From: Trema orientale
Taxonomy: Eukaryota > Streptophyta > Magnoliopsida > Rosales > Cannabaceae
Direction of reading: 5' to 3'
Assembly: GCA_002914845.1 (NCBI GenBank)
Contig: JXTC01000013.1
Location: 1,682,421 to 1,746,420, forward strand
DNA: 64,000 bases
In this document: in pieces, positions 1 to 12,914 of the stretch
How positions within the stretch are numbered: the first letter of the stretch is position 1
How the letters are laid out: each line of letters opens with the position of its first letter
Made by a program: the position numbers and the translations under genes
Notes under the pieces: model-generated
Told to the model about the DNA's origin: nothing
Seen by the model: only the letters and a program-made list of their open reading frames with translations
The model's database searches: none

Positions 1-1484
1 GTTGTTGAACCTTTGATTGAATTAACCAACTTTTTCAGGCAATTGTGCTCAAAAGTGAATAAGCCATCAGATTTAGAACATATCCAAGAACGAATAGTGC
101 TTACACTTTGCCATCTTGAGAAGATTTTTCCAATGTCATTTTTTGATGTAATAGAGCACTTGCCTATTCACTTGGCAGAAGAAGCATTGATTGCAGGAGC
201 TGTGCAATTTAGATAGATGTATCCTATTGAGAGGTATCTATTAACTCTAAAACGCTATGTGCGTAATCGAGCTCATCCAGAAGCCTCAATTGCTAAGGGC
301 TACTTGATGGAAGAATGCATGAACTTTTGTTCGAGATACCTAAATGATGTAGAATCCAAATCTTGTCGACCAATACGTAATGATGATCGTGGTAATAACC
401 TTGGTCGTCACTTTGGAAGAACTGAGAAGATACTTCTAGATCATGTTACATGGGTACAAGCACACAGATATGTCCTTATCAATACAGATGCAGTCACACC
501 ATTCCGAAAGTACGTTATACCTTTAGACAATATAGTCAATTCACCATTTTTCTAATGACAAAGTTTACTAAAAGTATTTCTAAATCACTTCAGTGAGCAC
601 CTTACAATACTTGCAAGGGACATGCCTCGTGCCGCGTACCATCATATTCAGAAAGTTCACAATGAAACCTTTCATATATGGTTCATGAATTATGTAAGTG
701 AACTAAGTAACCATGATTTACAAAGTACAACTACTAATTTCATTACATCATTGATGAGCCTCTGTATGTTATGTAGGTTCATACGCTTCAACGAACATCT
801 CATACAAAACTTCCAGAAGAAATTTGTGTATTAGCTAGTGGTCCTGACCAATTTGCTCGAAGGTTTAAAGGATATATTGTCAATGGATTTCGATTTCGCA
901 CAAAAGAGAGTGAAAGAAGTAGAACTACTCAAAACTCTGGTATTATTTTAAAGGCTGATACAATGAGTTATGCTAGTGCCCGAGATAGAAATCCTCGTTC
1001 TGGAAATGTTACATTTCATGGAATGTTAACAGACATAATTGAGCTTCGCTATACAAATGACATTAAGTTTGTCTTATTCAAGTGTGATTGGATTGATAAT
1101 CAAATTGGGAAAAAGCAAGATGAGTTTAAATTCACAATGGTGAACTTTAACCATATATTATACAAGGAAAACCATTTAGGTGATGAACCTTTCATTTTAG
1201 CCACACAAGCAGAGCAAGTTTGCTATGTGCAAGATCCTTTGGATCCTGATTGGAATATTGTGCTTCGAATGACTGCTAGAGATCTATTTGATATGTACAC
1301 AAAAGATTCTTCAAATATCCGAACAACAGTACCACAAGTTGAGTTGTATTCACGTCAACAATTGGATGAAAATATTTATCAATGTGACGAAGATATTACG
1401 TGGGTGAGAGAAGGAGTGGATGGGACAACAATAGATGCAAATATTTTTTATAATGATGATATTGATATGGAAGATTTCGATTAA
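1..1484 (+). pseudogene. CACTA TnpD-like transposase, C-terminal part, broken
   Basis: The first part (from the window edge to about 555) encodes the DUF4218 region typical of the C-terminal half of plant CACTA transposases (stretches such as NFFRQLCSKV and MYPIERYL). It is interrupted by an in-frame TAG at 214-216, where family members normally have Trp, and by stop codons after 555. Coding potential resumes about 830 and runs to 1484, with the DUF4216 region around FVLFKCDW and ending in an acidic tail. The catalytic DDE part lies left of the window. The nonsense codon and frame breaks mean this copy should not make a full transposase, so any movement would need one supplied in trans. Confidence 0.85.
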
Positions 1485-1628
1485 GAAAGATGTTCTTGTA
1501 GCATTTGTAATTGAAGGGTATGTTTCATAATGATATATGATACATATATCGAATGATTGTTAGAAGATAATTATGTTTCATTAATATGTTGAATTGCTCA
1601 GACAATTTTTTTCCTTTTACAGGTTACC

Positions 1629-3714
1629 ATGGCAACAAAGAGAAAAAGGGGTAAAAATATGTCTGATTGTTTGCTTCAAAGTCAAACAGATTTTCAACCA
1701 CAACAAGTAACACTTGGGCGAACTCGATCACATGTTCGATCTTCAAATTTGCAACAGTCCGAAACTTGTGCACAACCACAATCAACACAACATATTTCAT
1801 CTGCTAATCAATCTCATTCTTCTTCTAACCACTTAGATGGTTTAGGTAAGTTAATTCACATTTTTTTTAAAAAAAATTCATTTAAGTTTTGGACCTCATT
1901 TTGAAGTAAAGTTTGATTTTATTTGGTTCAATAGGTTCAAGTGAGATCCCACAACCTAGACGTGGTCGAGGTTGTAGTCGTGGTATACCAGAGTGGGGTA
2001 CAGGAAAGAAACTCCATATTGAGTCTAATACTTATTGGCAACCCATTGGAGAAAAATCTGAAAAGCTAACAACTCAGCTTGGAATCATAGCTCGAAATGG
2101 ACAAAAAGTTCCTCTTACATTTGCAACATGGCTTGATGTACCAGATGATATCTTAGCTTACATTTGGAAGGAGGTACAGGTATATAACACTTGGAAAATC
2201 TCTGCATCTTTATTTTTTAAAAAAAACAATGAGAATGTTATCATAATCTTAAACCATAATTATACGTTTCTGTTTTAGGATAACACGGATGCACCCAATG
2301 ACTATAGACCTCACTGTTTATCATCTGTTGGTAAATATTGGAAGGATTGGAAAAGTAGGGTGAAAAAGAAATGGTATGATGAGGTGCCACCCGAGAATCG
2401 TTTAACTACATTTCCTCCTCGTGTGGTGAAAGAACAATGGCCAATACTTGTAGCATATTGGGATAGTGATCAAGTGCAGGTATGTACATGTTTAAGATTA
2501 CTTTCTTTAAAAAAATTATTAGAATAAAAATACTAATGTATGTGTGTGATTTCTACTGAAAAAAATTTATAGGAATGTTCTAGGAAAAATAAGGCCAACC
2601 GTAAGCTACAAAAAGCACCGCATAGAACTGGTCGAATATCATTTGCTAAATTGAAAAATGAGGTATGAATCACTTGAAATTTTAATCTATTGATTGTTAT
2701 GATTAAATAATGGAGATATTAATAAATTATAATCTTTGTTTAGTGGTGCATCATTATGATATATATATATATGAAGCCTATATGATTTTATTTGGATGAT
2801 TTCTAATTATATAGTGTAGCTAATAATTAATGTTATAATTTTATCTTTTTATTTTTTTTAATTACTCAATTTCTTGCTGGTTATTGTCAATGATAATAAG
2901 ATGGTGAAGAATAATGAGAAAACAGATTGCCTAAGCATGTTTATCCGCACAAGAACTAAAAGTGATGGGACTGTAGGTGATAATGAGGCTGCTGAGGTTA
3001 TTGTAAGTATGTTAATATAGTTCAAATAAGTGAACATACATTTTTATTATTTGGATTATAATAGTCTTAAATTTAATATTTTTCAAGACTAAGTACTCTT
3101 AAAAAATTTTAGGAGCAATTCAATGAGCGCTTAAGCCAAAAGCCAGATGAGCAATATAATGACACTTTTAGAGAGGAAATATTCATTGATGTAATGGGCC
3201 ATGATGCACATGGACGTGTACGCTTGTATGGGAATGGCCCGTCTCCAAAAGATGTGTTTGGTCAAACATCAAGTACTCTTCAACATGATGAACAACTACA
3301 CGCTGAAGTTGAAAAATATAAGTCTGAAGTTGAAGACCTGCGATCTAAATACGAAGAAATGTCTAAGTTGTTAAAAGATCATTTGAAAAAGTGCACTAGT
3401 ACTTCAAACCATGCATCTACAAATGGACAGGTATAACTTTGTTGAAGTTGGACTTACGATTCAAATTAATTTATGTCTTATTGTTAGTAAATGAGTTTCC
3501 CCACAATTATTTTTTCTTTGCAGGTGCTAATTAAGCATTTACAGAAGCTTAGCTAGTTTTTCATATCAAATTTTTGGTCAATTTGAATAAATTTAAAATT
3601 CTTTTACATAATGTATTCGACTTTTTTTACTTGTGTTTTTAGGTTCCAGATGCTTCTAGTGGACACCAAGCACATTGTATAGACTCTGAAATAATGGCCG
3701 AACATGATCATTAA
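1629..3714 (+). CDS. CACTA second protein, plant transposase (Ptta/En/Spm, Transposase_24) type
   Basis: Seven exons join in one open frame: 1629-1845, 1935-2179, 2279-2479, 2573-2662, 2901-3002, 3113-3430 and 3643-3714, all with GT-AG junctions, giving about 414 aa. The N-terminus is basic and Gln/Ser-rich. The middle has the family signature of a WKDWKSRVKKKWYD stretch, then PPRVVKEQWP and a basic region (KANRKLQKAPHRTGR). Residues about 330-375 form a likely coiled coil (repeated Glu/Lys/Leu heptads). By analogy with En/Spm TnpA such proteins bind subterminal repeats, here presumably the array at 4294-4640. Unlike the neighbouring TnpD-like gene, no stop or frameshift is visible, though splicing is inferred by eye and not confirmed. 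Confidence 0.8.
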
Positions 3715-4293
3715 TGATAACAATAATCCTTTCTCAAAGTAAATGAAGAGTTAATGTAAGGAGAAAATTTAGCTATATAATTTGTTGAATTTCAACTTAT
3801 AGTAAAGTTTCTTGAATAATAGCTAATTTCTGGTATTTATTTTAATAGTTAATTAACCTAACTTTAATTTATTATTTTTCTCTTCACTAACAGGAATTGA
3901 TCTCATGGCTTCATCAAGCAATTAGTTGTCTCAGAGTAATATATCCAATATGAATTGGACTTTTGAAGTTTTAAAAATCTTTTGTTAATGGTTAAGAGAA
4001 TTCTACTTTTATTATAATATTAAGTTACATATGACACGTGAATTAATGGAAGCTAGATTGATGTCATGTAATTAAATGCTTTCCATTTTTTATTGGATGT
4101 ATGAATCATGATCATGATGTTGACTATATATTTTACTTTCATGAGATGATGAATTATTACATATTTCAATTACATATTTTTTAATTTCCAAGCAAAAATT
4201 CCTTACAGTTACCTTCTCTTGTTTTGTGGCCCAGTCGTACATATTTGCATCCATTCAAATATTCAAAAAGGATTTTTTTAAAATAATAAATTT

Positions 4294-4674
4294 AGTTACA
4301 TCTACTTTTTTGCGAGGGCACAATGAAGTCGCAAATTAGGGCTATTTTGACACTTTTTGCGAGGGCAAAATAAAGTCGCAAATTATGGTTGTGATTTTTT
4401 AATTCTTTTGCGAGGGCATGATGCCGTCGCAAATTACAGTCATGAATGTAAGTATAAAAAATACGACGATAAAAATACGACCGTACAATAACGTCGCAAG
4501 ACCGTCGGAAATATAATTACGACATCATACTGCCGTCGCAATTGTTTTTACGATGTCGATATTTACGACCATTAAAAAACCGTCGTAGGTGAGTCGAAAA
4601 TACACATTTGCGACGGTTTTTTTATTATTTGCGACTGTTCCGTGCCTTCGCAAAAAGCCATTTTTCCGGTAGTG
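4294..4674. repeat. CACTA subterminal repeat array and right TIR
   Basis: Motifs of the form TTTGCGAGGGCA and GTCGCAAATTA occur repeatedly in both orientations (for example near 4310, 4357, 4408 and 4428), then further TACGAC/GTCGCA units to 4640. The final 18 bp are the CACTA terminus. Arrays of this kind are the known binding sites of TnpA-type proteins; the exact motif recognised here is inference. Confidence 0.85.
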
Positions 4675-5553
4675 TATTTTTGCTTTTCTTCATTAAATCA
4701 GATTCTATTTTGACACATAGTATAGAGAAATAAGACAAAGAAATTAGACAAACATAGTTACGAGAAGGAAATGAAAATGAAAATGAGGATACATATTATA
4801 TCAGATAGTGAAAAACCTTAAACTATAAACTGTAAAAGTAGCCAAGTAGAGAGTCTAGACAATTACCACTTCTTTCTCGTCCATTATTCTGCATTAGTAC
4901 GTATTTAGCAGAATATGTACATATTATGGTACGTGTACTGTTAACTAGGATCAGTGGTTCACTAATATTAATTTTCCGTATACAAAACTACTAAGGTAGT
5001 AGTAGTAAACTCAATCAATCAAGAAAATACTAACGTTGTTAATAACTAAACACCAGTCAATAAGTTCTGAAGAATAACCGTGCACAAATAACTACTTGCA
5101 TAACTGTTTTCTTTTATATGGCTAATGGCTACAAGTATATTGCAGAACATGAGCTTGGGTAGATTTATGGCAATGTCTCATAACTTTATATTCACATATT
5201 ATGATAGATAAAAATCACACAATTTTACATGATGTTTTCTGGCCGATTAGAGAATTTATTAATAATCATCCATTTATCCTTGCTAAGCGGAACTGAAATA
5301 TATATACACATATAACATACGTATTTTGTGTAAATATTTCAAAAAGAAAAGAAATATTCGTTTCGATGGGCTTGGACAAAGAGTATGGTGACTTGTTGCG
5401 GGTCAACGATGAAAGTTGGTCTGAAGCTATCTGATTCATACATTTGGACGACCTACTTCATTCCGTTCAATTTATAACCCATTCACTTGACCCCAAACTC
5501 CATGGCAACCCTTTTCCTCCGGAAAACAGAGGATTGTTCAAAAGGGTCCCACC

Positions 5554-5589
<36 letters not shown>

Positions 5590-6271
5590 CTAACCTTAGA
5601 ATGATATCCAACTGCAATGAAAAAATAAGACTCCCAGTCTCCCAGAATAGAAAATTCACCAAATAAGATTAGTAATTCTTGTTATTGGTAATCCAGTTAT
5701 GGTTGGTGAAATAAAAGAAAATGTTGAAGAAAGAAAATTTATTGTATTTCTTTTGAGAAATAAAAAAAAAAAAAAAAGACAATTGGGGTTGGGAATGTTA
5801 ATATTGACCCATTAAACGGTTGGTGTTGTTGGAATAGGGGAACCTTCTCATTGTGACTTTTGACAGATTACAATCCATATCCACCATGACCACCACAACC
5901 ACCATCATCAACCATTACCCCACAACACTAAGACCCAATTTTTAAAAAAACAAAAAAAATTAAGAACAAAACAGAAGCCAGGAAATAAAATATAGCAAAA
6001 CCATTAGAATAAAAATCGTTTCTTTTGTTAGGAAAAAATATTGCTTTTTCTTTGATCTGGTATTTGGGAGCTTGGTCAGGCCAGCTCCCCAACTGGGTCC
6101 CCATTGAAATTATCTAAAAGGTTTAAAAGACTTTTTTGTTTTCTGGGTTTTTGGTGATCTTTTGAAGAGGGTTCAGTTCAGCTCATATGCGCTGGTTTAT
6201 GGCCTTAGCTTGATTGGGGCAATAGTTGGTTTTGGGATTCTTTTCTGTGAAAGTTATATTGGTGGTTGGTA
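4675..6271. other. Intergenic region and 5' leader of the TBC gene
   Basis: AT-rich DNA between the end of the CACTA element and the TBC start codon. The only distinct structure is a CT microsatellite at about 5557-5585 and A-rich or T-rich runs. The leader probably lies in the last 200-700 bases, because pyrimidine tracts and G/T-rich leader-like sequence precede the ATG. No TATA box stands out. No other gene was seen. Confidence 0.5.
5557..5585. repeat. CT dinucleotide microsatellite
   Basis: About 14 uninterrupted TC units, 690 bases upstream of the TBC start codon. CT tracts are common in plant core promoters and leaders; a regulatory role here is only possible. Confidence 0.85.
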
Positions 6272-9200
6272 ATGTGGAGGGACTCCGGAACTCCTGCTGA
6301 TTCTTTCTACCAGGTCCGCCCCGAGTGCACCGATGTTCCCAAAACCCGCTTCAAGATCAAGGTTTGTATTTTTATTCCTTTAGGTATTTTTGAAAGACCC
6401 GTTTTTGTATACCATATTCTAAGTTTGAATCCATTTTTCTGTTTGAAAAATGTATGATATTTGCTATGCATCGGATTTGATTTGATATGGTTTGTCATTG
6501 ATTGATTGAGATCAGAAAGTGACCTTGAATGACACGACTATTTCAAATGTGTAAATTTGGGAAGCAGAAATGGATTAGGATGATGATTTGTTAATTTGGG
6601 AAGTAAAGTTTGATGATATGAGTTGAGGCAGTGATGACAAAGGTTGTCCAGATGTTTGTGTTTTGAGATGCACTTCAATTAATGTTTTTAGATATTGAGA
6701 TGAAGACATTTAGCTCATTTGATTCTGATTACACTGTCTAAATGTTGTGTCATTTTACTTATAGTCAATGATCATGAAACTCTTGCGTGCAAAAATATTA
6801 TTCTTTTTGTTAGGGAAATGCTCAAATGCCTTACTGCAATCATGATTATCAGCGGTTGAACATGATGATTTGTTTTTAGCTCCCACTCCTATTTAGTGTT
6901 GCATTCAATGTCAACTAGTGAAGTTTCAAGTTTTTACCTGCTTTTGCAGGCTGGTAAAACATTAAGTGTGAGGAAATGGCAGGCTGCATTTACTCCAGAA
7001 GGGTATCTGGATATTGGCAAGACTTTAAGCCGAATCCAACGCGGGGTAAGTGCATCTTCATCTTCCAATAGGTGCTGCAATTATTTTTATTTTGCTTCGT
7101 ATAAGTTTGTAAAATCAATTTCCATAAGCATGCGGATCTCATTCTATTATGATAAATTTGCATTTCAACTTTCTAGAGAATGTTGAACTGATGATGCTTA
7201 CTTGTGTTATTTTCTGGACAATGCAATTACTTCCAAAGTTATCACTGCTCCTAGAAGCATGCTAAAGTATTAGACTACGTTTGTGATTACTGATTAGTGA
7301 GTACAGATAAGCTAGAAATCAGGCTAAGTACGTTATGTAGTCTGTAGACTACCGAAATATTAAACTGGTAATATTTAATTTACTCCTCCAAATTATAAGT
7401 ACTTACCTTACAGGCTTATGTTGCTGAGCTTCTGATAAAGACAAGACAAGCAGTAATTTCTTTTAGGTTTTTTTTCTCTCTGGTTGTTTAGTTTTTTATG
7501 TACATAATTGTCAAATGGTCATGTTGATGATAGTTTCGGTTTCTTCTGCTACAATATATAGTACGTTGTAGGTTTTTTGTGCTTGTGTCTGTTGAGGATC
7601 ACTGAACAATGTCCTAGGTCAGTGATCAGTAATCCTCAACAAAGAAAAGTGCCTTGCCTCGCATAAGGAAAACACCTTGGCACCTAAACTTCTTTTGAAA
7701 CCTTTGGTGTGTCAAGGTGCTGAAGTCAGTTAATAACTTGCTATGCTTTGGGCCTAACGCTATCTTGATTGTATAAGCAGTATTATTTAAAGATGCAACT
7801 GATAATAGTGATTCGGCAGCTTTTTCTGTGTACTTGTTCTCCATTGTTTGGAATATTGAATCTGTCCTGTATTTTTTAAAAATTTTATTTTACACTTTCC
7901 TTCACAGAGGACCAATTTATGTGGAGTAAATATCTAATACCACATCATTGTGTTTTATTTGTCATTTTAGGGAGTCCATCCATCAATTAGAGGAGAAGTA
8001 TGGGAATTCTTACTTGGTTGCTATGATCCCAAGAGCACGTTTGAGGAAAGAGAGCAGATACGTCAACGCCGAAGGTACTCCATTTTGCTGCTCTAATTAT
8101 GTTGAAATAAGAATATTATGTAAAAGCTTCCTAAAGAACAGTAAAGATGGGGGACTTATGGGGTTGGGCTGAGGAGAAAGTGGCTGTTTTGTTGCTTTTG
8201 CCACCCCAGCCCATCCTGCTAGTATTGAAAAACTAAATCATTATATCCCTTCTGTTTTGTTATTCGGTACGATATGTTTGGAGCTTAGTTGCTAGACATT
8301 TTTTTAGGTCAAAGACAACCCTCAAGTATTTATCTATTTCTTGCTTGAAACATACTGATAATTTTTCTAATAGACTACAAGAAAATGTTGTGACATACCG
8401 CCATACACTGACAAATATTTCCTCTTTCAAAACACAGCTACCCTGTATTTTTAGTATGTGTGTGTCCTTTATTTTAGCTCCTATTTGCAAATTCCTACCT
8501 TTGTCAATCAAACTTGACGATAATCAAAATTTTTGCTGCTTCTAGTGCCATTCTACTGTTTCTTTTGTTTGTGCATGACATCATTTTTGTGTATCTTCAG
8601 GGTGCAATACCTAAGGTGGAAGGAAGAATGTCGCCAACTATTTCCTGTTATTGGAAGTGGTAGGTTTATTACTGCCCCTGTTGTCACTGAAGATGGTCAG
8701 CCTATTCAAGATCCGTTAGTACTTCTAGAAACAAATCCGGACAAGGGACCTGTTTTCCCTTCTCAGGAAAATAGCAGGGGTTATGATAATGGAAAGTTTG
8801 GTTCAAACACAAATGCTGCTAGTAATTTGGAGCCTGTAAAGGACAAGAAAGTAATTCAGTGGATGCTTACCCTACATCAAATAGGTGGGTCCTAATATGT
8901 AAATGTAAAATTTAGTTTTGCTAGATACACATGCTACGTTCTGGGTCTCAGATGCAATTCAGGATTTACCAAGGGCTTGCTTGGTAACATTTATGTTTTT
9001 CTTTTTTAAAAGTTACATGAAGGGGGAAGATATCCTCAATTTGATGTCAAGATATTGTTTAGCAAATCTCCATCATCCATTTTACTTTTAAAAACAAAAA
9101 AAAACATAAAACATAAATGTCACCAAGCAAGCCCTGAATGTTATTCTTGCTTAGAAACCTTATGTTTGACTCTATGTTGTCATCAGGTCTTGATGTTGTT

Positions 9201-11849
9201 CGCACTGACAGGACGTTGGTGTTCTATGAGAAGCAAGATAACCTATCAAAACTCTGGGATATTCTTACCGTTTATGCCTGGATAGATACAGATGTCGGCT
9301 ATTGCCAAGGTTGGTTAAAAAAAAAAAATTCTTTTAGAAAGTAACTAATCCTTCTCCAACCTCGGTCTGATGTAAAACAAGCGTCACCTTTGGAAACTGA
9401 TTGAGATCTCTACATATATCAGCATTTCTGGTTTTAACTGTGAGTCAATAAAGAAAAGTTGCATGTATCTTGTCCCATAAGAGATAATAGGAAATGAATA
9501 ATGAGTATTCACAATTTAACATGTTTCTAAAAGATGTTGGCAAGTATTTTGTCTAACTATACTGTTAGTATGTAGTAACGGGCAAATGGCATAGATGTCT
9601 CTCTTTAACATTTGTTAAATTACCGCTCTCTCCTGCATAGCAAAACCAATATACTTGACATTTTGCAAATAAAGGTCTCCGCTCCAACATTTTAACATTT
9701 TGACAATGCTGAGCAGGAATGAGTGATCTTTGTTCCCCCATGATTATCCTTCTTGATGATGAAGCTGATGCATTTTGGTGCTTTGAACGTCTGATGCGCA
9801 GATTGGTATGCATTTGTTCCACAGAATTTAATTCTACTATGCTGCATGCTTTTTCAATTTGTATCAGTCTACTTGGCCAAGTTTCTTACTTTCTTTCTTT
9901 TGTTTAGTTGGCTTTTCCACCTTGTGTCTTTAGAGCAGTTTCTAGATGATTATTGTACTAGCATTGAGAATGCTGTTCAGTATCAGTTGTTATATTCCCA
10001 TATTAAGTTGCTCCTAGTTCCCAATCGAACTTGTCTGGTTGCAGCAATCCCCCTTCATAACTTTTGATATGTATTCTTATAATTAAGGGTTTTAAAGGAG
10101 ACTGTTATTTGTTATCCTAAATTTATTTCGGGCACTACCGTTTTCCCATATAAATTTTATGAATATATCTCCCTTTTTTTTTTCTTTCTTTTTTTTTTTT
10201 TTTTTGAGTCTCCTCATTCCTATGTTGAAAGGAGTAACTCCGTTGCTTCTTGGTCCTTTTCTGTTTCTATAGAATATAGCATTAGGTCACTACGTAAAAT
10301 CTGGATAGTTTAAGTTTGTTTGCAGTTGATTGTGAGTTAAATTTCGTTTAATGCCACATGTTTTAATTAACATTTCCTGCTTTTCTAATTTTAAAGCGAG
10401 GAAATTTCAGATGCACTGATAGCTCCGTCGGAGTGGAGATTCAACTAAGTAATTTAGCTGCAATTACTCAAGTTATTGATCCAAAACTTCATCAGCATTT
10501 GGGTATTGCATAAATTTGTATTTCATTCTATAAATACTACTTGATTTTATAGAGATAATTGTGCTTGTGAAAAAAGAATTACAATGAAAGCTCATCTTTT
10601 TGGTACACAGAGACACTAGGTGGAGGTGACTATCTGTTTGCTTTTCGGATGCTTATGGTTTTATTTCGTCGAGAGTTCTCTTTTTGTGATTCATTGTACC
10701 TGTGGGAGGTATGACTTAGTTTCTGCTAGATACCTTTTGATATCTTTAATTTGCTGTTTGTTTATAAATACTAATATTTGTATCTTAGTTAGCTGCATGT
10801 TATCTGCTTTGCACTCCTGCTTCTTGAAAATATCTGTTACTTTTTCTTGTAGTAATGGCTATTCTCTGGTTCTTTGAACTTTTAATAGATGATGTGGGCT
10901 CTGGAATACGACCCTGACTTATTCTCTTTGTACGAAGAACCTGAGGGAGCCAATGAAAGAGCCGAGGGATCCAGAGGGAAACCAAAGTCAATACGCCAGT
11001 GTGGGAAATATGAGAGGGAAAATATGAAAAATGGGGCAAAGAATTCAGAAGCCCCCCTCCCAATCTCGGTGTTCCTTGTTGCTAGTGTCTTGAAGGATAA
11101 GAGCTCAAAGCTACTGCAAGAAGCTCGGGGTCTGGATGATGTTGTTAAGGTTAGCTTGATGAGTTGTTTAACCAATCAATCAGAATATAGATACATGTAA
11201 AAATGCTCATTTGCAAAGATGCCCTTTGGCTTTGGTCAACTTTGTCAAGAGTTCCTAAGAGAAAATGATTAAAGAAAACAGCCTTCATAGAAACATGTTT
11301 TAACCCTCATTATGGTAAAAACTTTTTTGGACTATCCACCGTATTGTATTTTGTCTTACCAATCATGAGCATATTTTAAAATTAGGGAGGAAAATTTAAG
11401 AGAAAAAGAAAAAGATTATTGTTTGTAAAACCCTTAAGAAGACAGTTCAGTTGGTCATCAACGAGTCAAACTTTTATGCTTAAGTACTTCGACGGAGTTA
11501 TGAATTCATCTAGTTGGTTTTGTGTGCTGGTTATTTGTTATGTTTCATTCTCTCTCTTTTTCTTGTGCAGATATTGAATGACATTACTGGAAACTTAGAT
11601 GCGAAAAAGGCATGCACCGGCGCAATGAAACTTCACAAGAAATATTTAAGGAAGGTATCCAGTCTTTTTAAAGTCGTTTTGTGTTAAAACAATTATGCTT
11701 CAAGCATTTTAATCTTTCGTTAAGTGCTTCAACTAAGTGTACATTTATTTATGTATGCGTAGTCATTCTAGCATGTGTATTGAGCTTATTATAATCATCA
11801 TTGTCTCTTCTTCTGTTCTTGTTCATTCTCGCAGGCCAAGAAGACATGA
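6272..11849 (+). CDS. TBC-domain Rab GTPase-activating protein (GYP7/TBC1D15-like)
   Basis: Accelerates GTP hydrolysis by Rab GTPases and so switches off membrane-trafficking Rabs at the cytosolic face of endomembranes. Eleven exons join in frame: 6272-6361, 6950-7045, 7971-8074, 8601-8884, 9187-9309, 9717-9805, 10397-10502, 10611-10708, 10889-11149, 11571-11654 and 11835-11849, giving 449 aa, close to plant relatives. Both catalytic fingers of the TBC domain are present: Ile-x-x-Asp-x-x-Arg at residues 191-197 (arginine finger R197) and YCQG at 230-233 (glutamine finger Q232). The domain opens with the conserved GVHPSIRGEVWEFLLG. The C-terminal exons encode the linker with MMWALEYDPDLF and a Lys-rich tail. 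All introns are GT-AG. The ATG at 6272 gives the MWRDSG start typical of this plant clade. The particular Rab substrate cannot be told from sequence. Confidence 0.95.
8973..9134. mobile_element. Short MITE in intron 4 of the TBC gene
   Basis: A 162-bp palindromic element whose ends are near-perfect inverted repeats: it begins GGGCTTGCTTGGTAACATTT and the right end (about 9106-9134) reads the same on the minus strand with one added base. The centre holds A-rich and T-rich runs. No clear target duplication was found, so the superfamily is not assigned. It does not touch exon 4 or exon 5. Confidence 0.75.
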
Positions 11850-12158
11850 CACTAGAAAAATGCTTGTGATCTTTTGGCTAATCGAGGAGCTTAATACGAA
11901 CAAGCTTTTTCACACGCTTTGATTTGATTTGGCAAGAAATGATAAGTTTACGTCCATAAGAATCTTGGCTCGGACTCGAGAGTTTTACCAAGTTGGACAC
12001 TTGGTCTATTTTCTTGCAGAAAACCAACTGCTGCAAATTAGTCTCCATTTATTTGTATATCCAAGACGTTCTTTGAAAAGGGCCTTATTCAAATCCTACT
12101 TTGTTTGTATATGGCCCTCTATTGTTATCTGTAACCATTTGATATAAAGTAGCAACCG

Positions 12159-12187
<29 letters not shown>
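12159..12187. repeat. A29 homopolymer downstream of the TBC gene
   Basis: A run of 29 A residues 310 bases past the TBC stop codon, followed by a GA tract. The gene upstream keeps its introns, so this is not the tail of a processed copy. More likely it is a simple-sequence run or the tail of a decayed retroposon. Confidence 0.7.
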
Positions 12188-12190
<3 letters not shown>

Positions 12191-12581
12191 AGAGATAAAG
12201 AAATTTGAATGCTTGCTTGGGTCTTGCTCCCATAAAATGAAATTTACATTCTTTTGGGAAAAAAAAAAAATAATGACTTTTGTTCCGAAATGATCGAAAA
12301 TTCTTGTTACTTTTTCTATTTTTTTAATTGTTAAAATGGCAAAACACTTGGCTTCCTAGTTCCTACCAACTAAGTTTACATGCTTGTGTCTGTGTCCCAG
12401 AACAATATTAATAAAAATGCAATTTCCCCCCCTAAATGATGGAATTTGGCTAAAATCACGGGAGCTCAAAGGCGAGTCTGATTTGGAAGGTGGTTTTCAC
12501 TTGGAAAAGTTGAATAATCTGTCTAAATCCGATGTCATTGACCCAAATTGAATTAGTCAAAGTAAAAAATAAAGAAATAAA

Positions 12582-12872
12582 GAGAAATTTAGGTGGATGA
12601 CCAATATTATAAATTTAATAAAGTAGATGTCTATTTTTTAATTTTATAACTAAATATCGAGGTATATATATTTTTACACTTGGTAAATAAACATATCTAT
12701 TAATTTTAGTTACTGTGCTGAAATGTATTAGGTATATATTTTTTTATACTTAGTATATAAAGTTTTATATTTGGTATATTAGCATATATACCGGACATTT
12801 TGCTATAATATTTGATAGAGGGGTATTTACTTAAATTGGACCCAAAATTTGGTCATATTTCTATATGGCCCT
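12582..12872 (+). mobile_element. MULE-derived MITE, family A copy 1
   Basis: About 290 bp, starting GAGAAATTTAGGTGGATGAC and ending, on the minus strand, GGGCCATATAGAAATATGAC. It matches the element at 34372-34664 in inverted orientation along its whole length. Both ends resemble the two ends of the Mutator-like element at 34791-41574: the left about 80 bp shares GAGAAATT, then TAGATGTC/TTGATGTC, and the right shares TTATAGCAA before TGTCC. Flanks AGAAATAAA and TTTAATAAA could be a decayed 9-bp target duplication. It has no coding capacity. Confidence 0.75.
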
Positions 12873-12914
12873 TTAATAAAGGAATTTCGACACATATATT
12901 CAAGTTTTCAAAAA

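Larger units (their letters stand above)
1..4674 (+). mobile_element. CACTA (En/Spm) DNA transposon, 3' portion
   Basis: The 5' end lies left of the window. The element carries the end of a TnpD-like transposase (DUF4218 and DUF4216 regions), a second spliced gene of the plant En/Spm Transposase_24 type, a subterminal array of short direct and inverted motifs, and the terminal inverted repeat. Its last bases at 4657-4674 read, on the minus strand, CACTACCGGAAAAATGGC, the diagnostic CACTA terminus. The next bases (TAT, 4675-4677) should be the 3-bp target duplication, but the partner is outside the window. The element is in the same orientation as its genes. Confidence 0.93.

Noticed and set aside
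7580-7645. Hairpin TGTTGAGGATCACTGA with inverted partner near 7620-7640 in intron 2 of the TBC gene
   Set aside because: Short and isolated; could be a SINE or MITE fragment but no element ends or target duplication could be set.
12159-12187. Poly(A) tail of a processed pseudogene
   Set aside because: The upstream TBC gene retains ten introns and there is no intronless copy before the A run.
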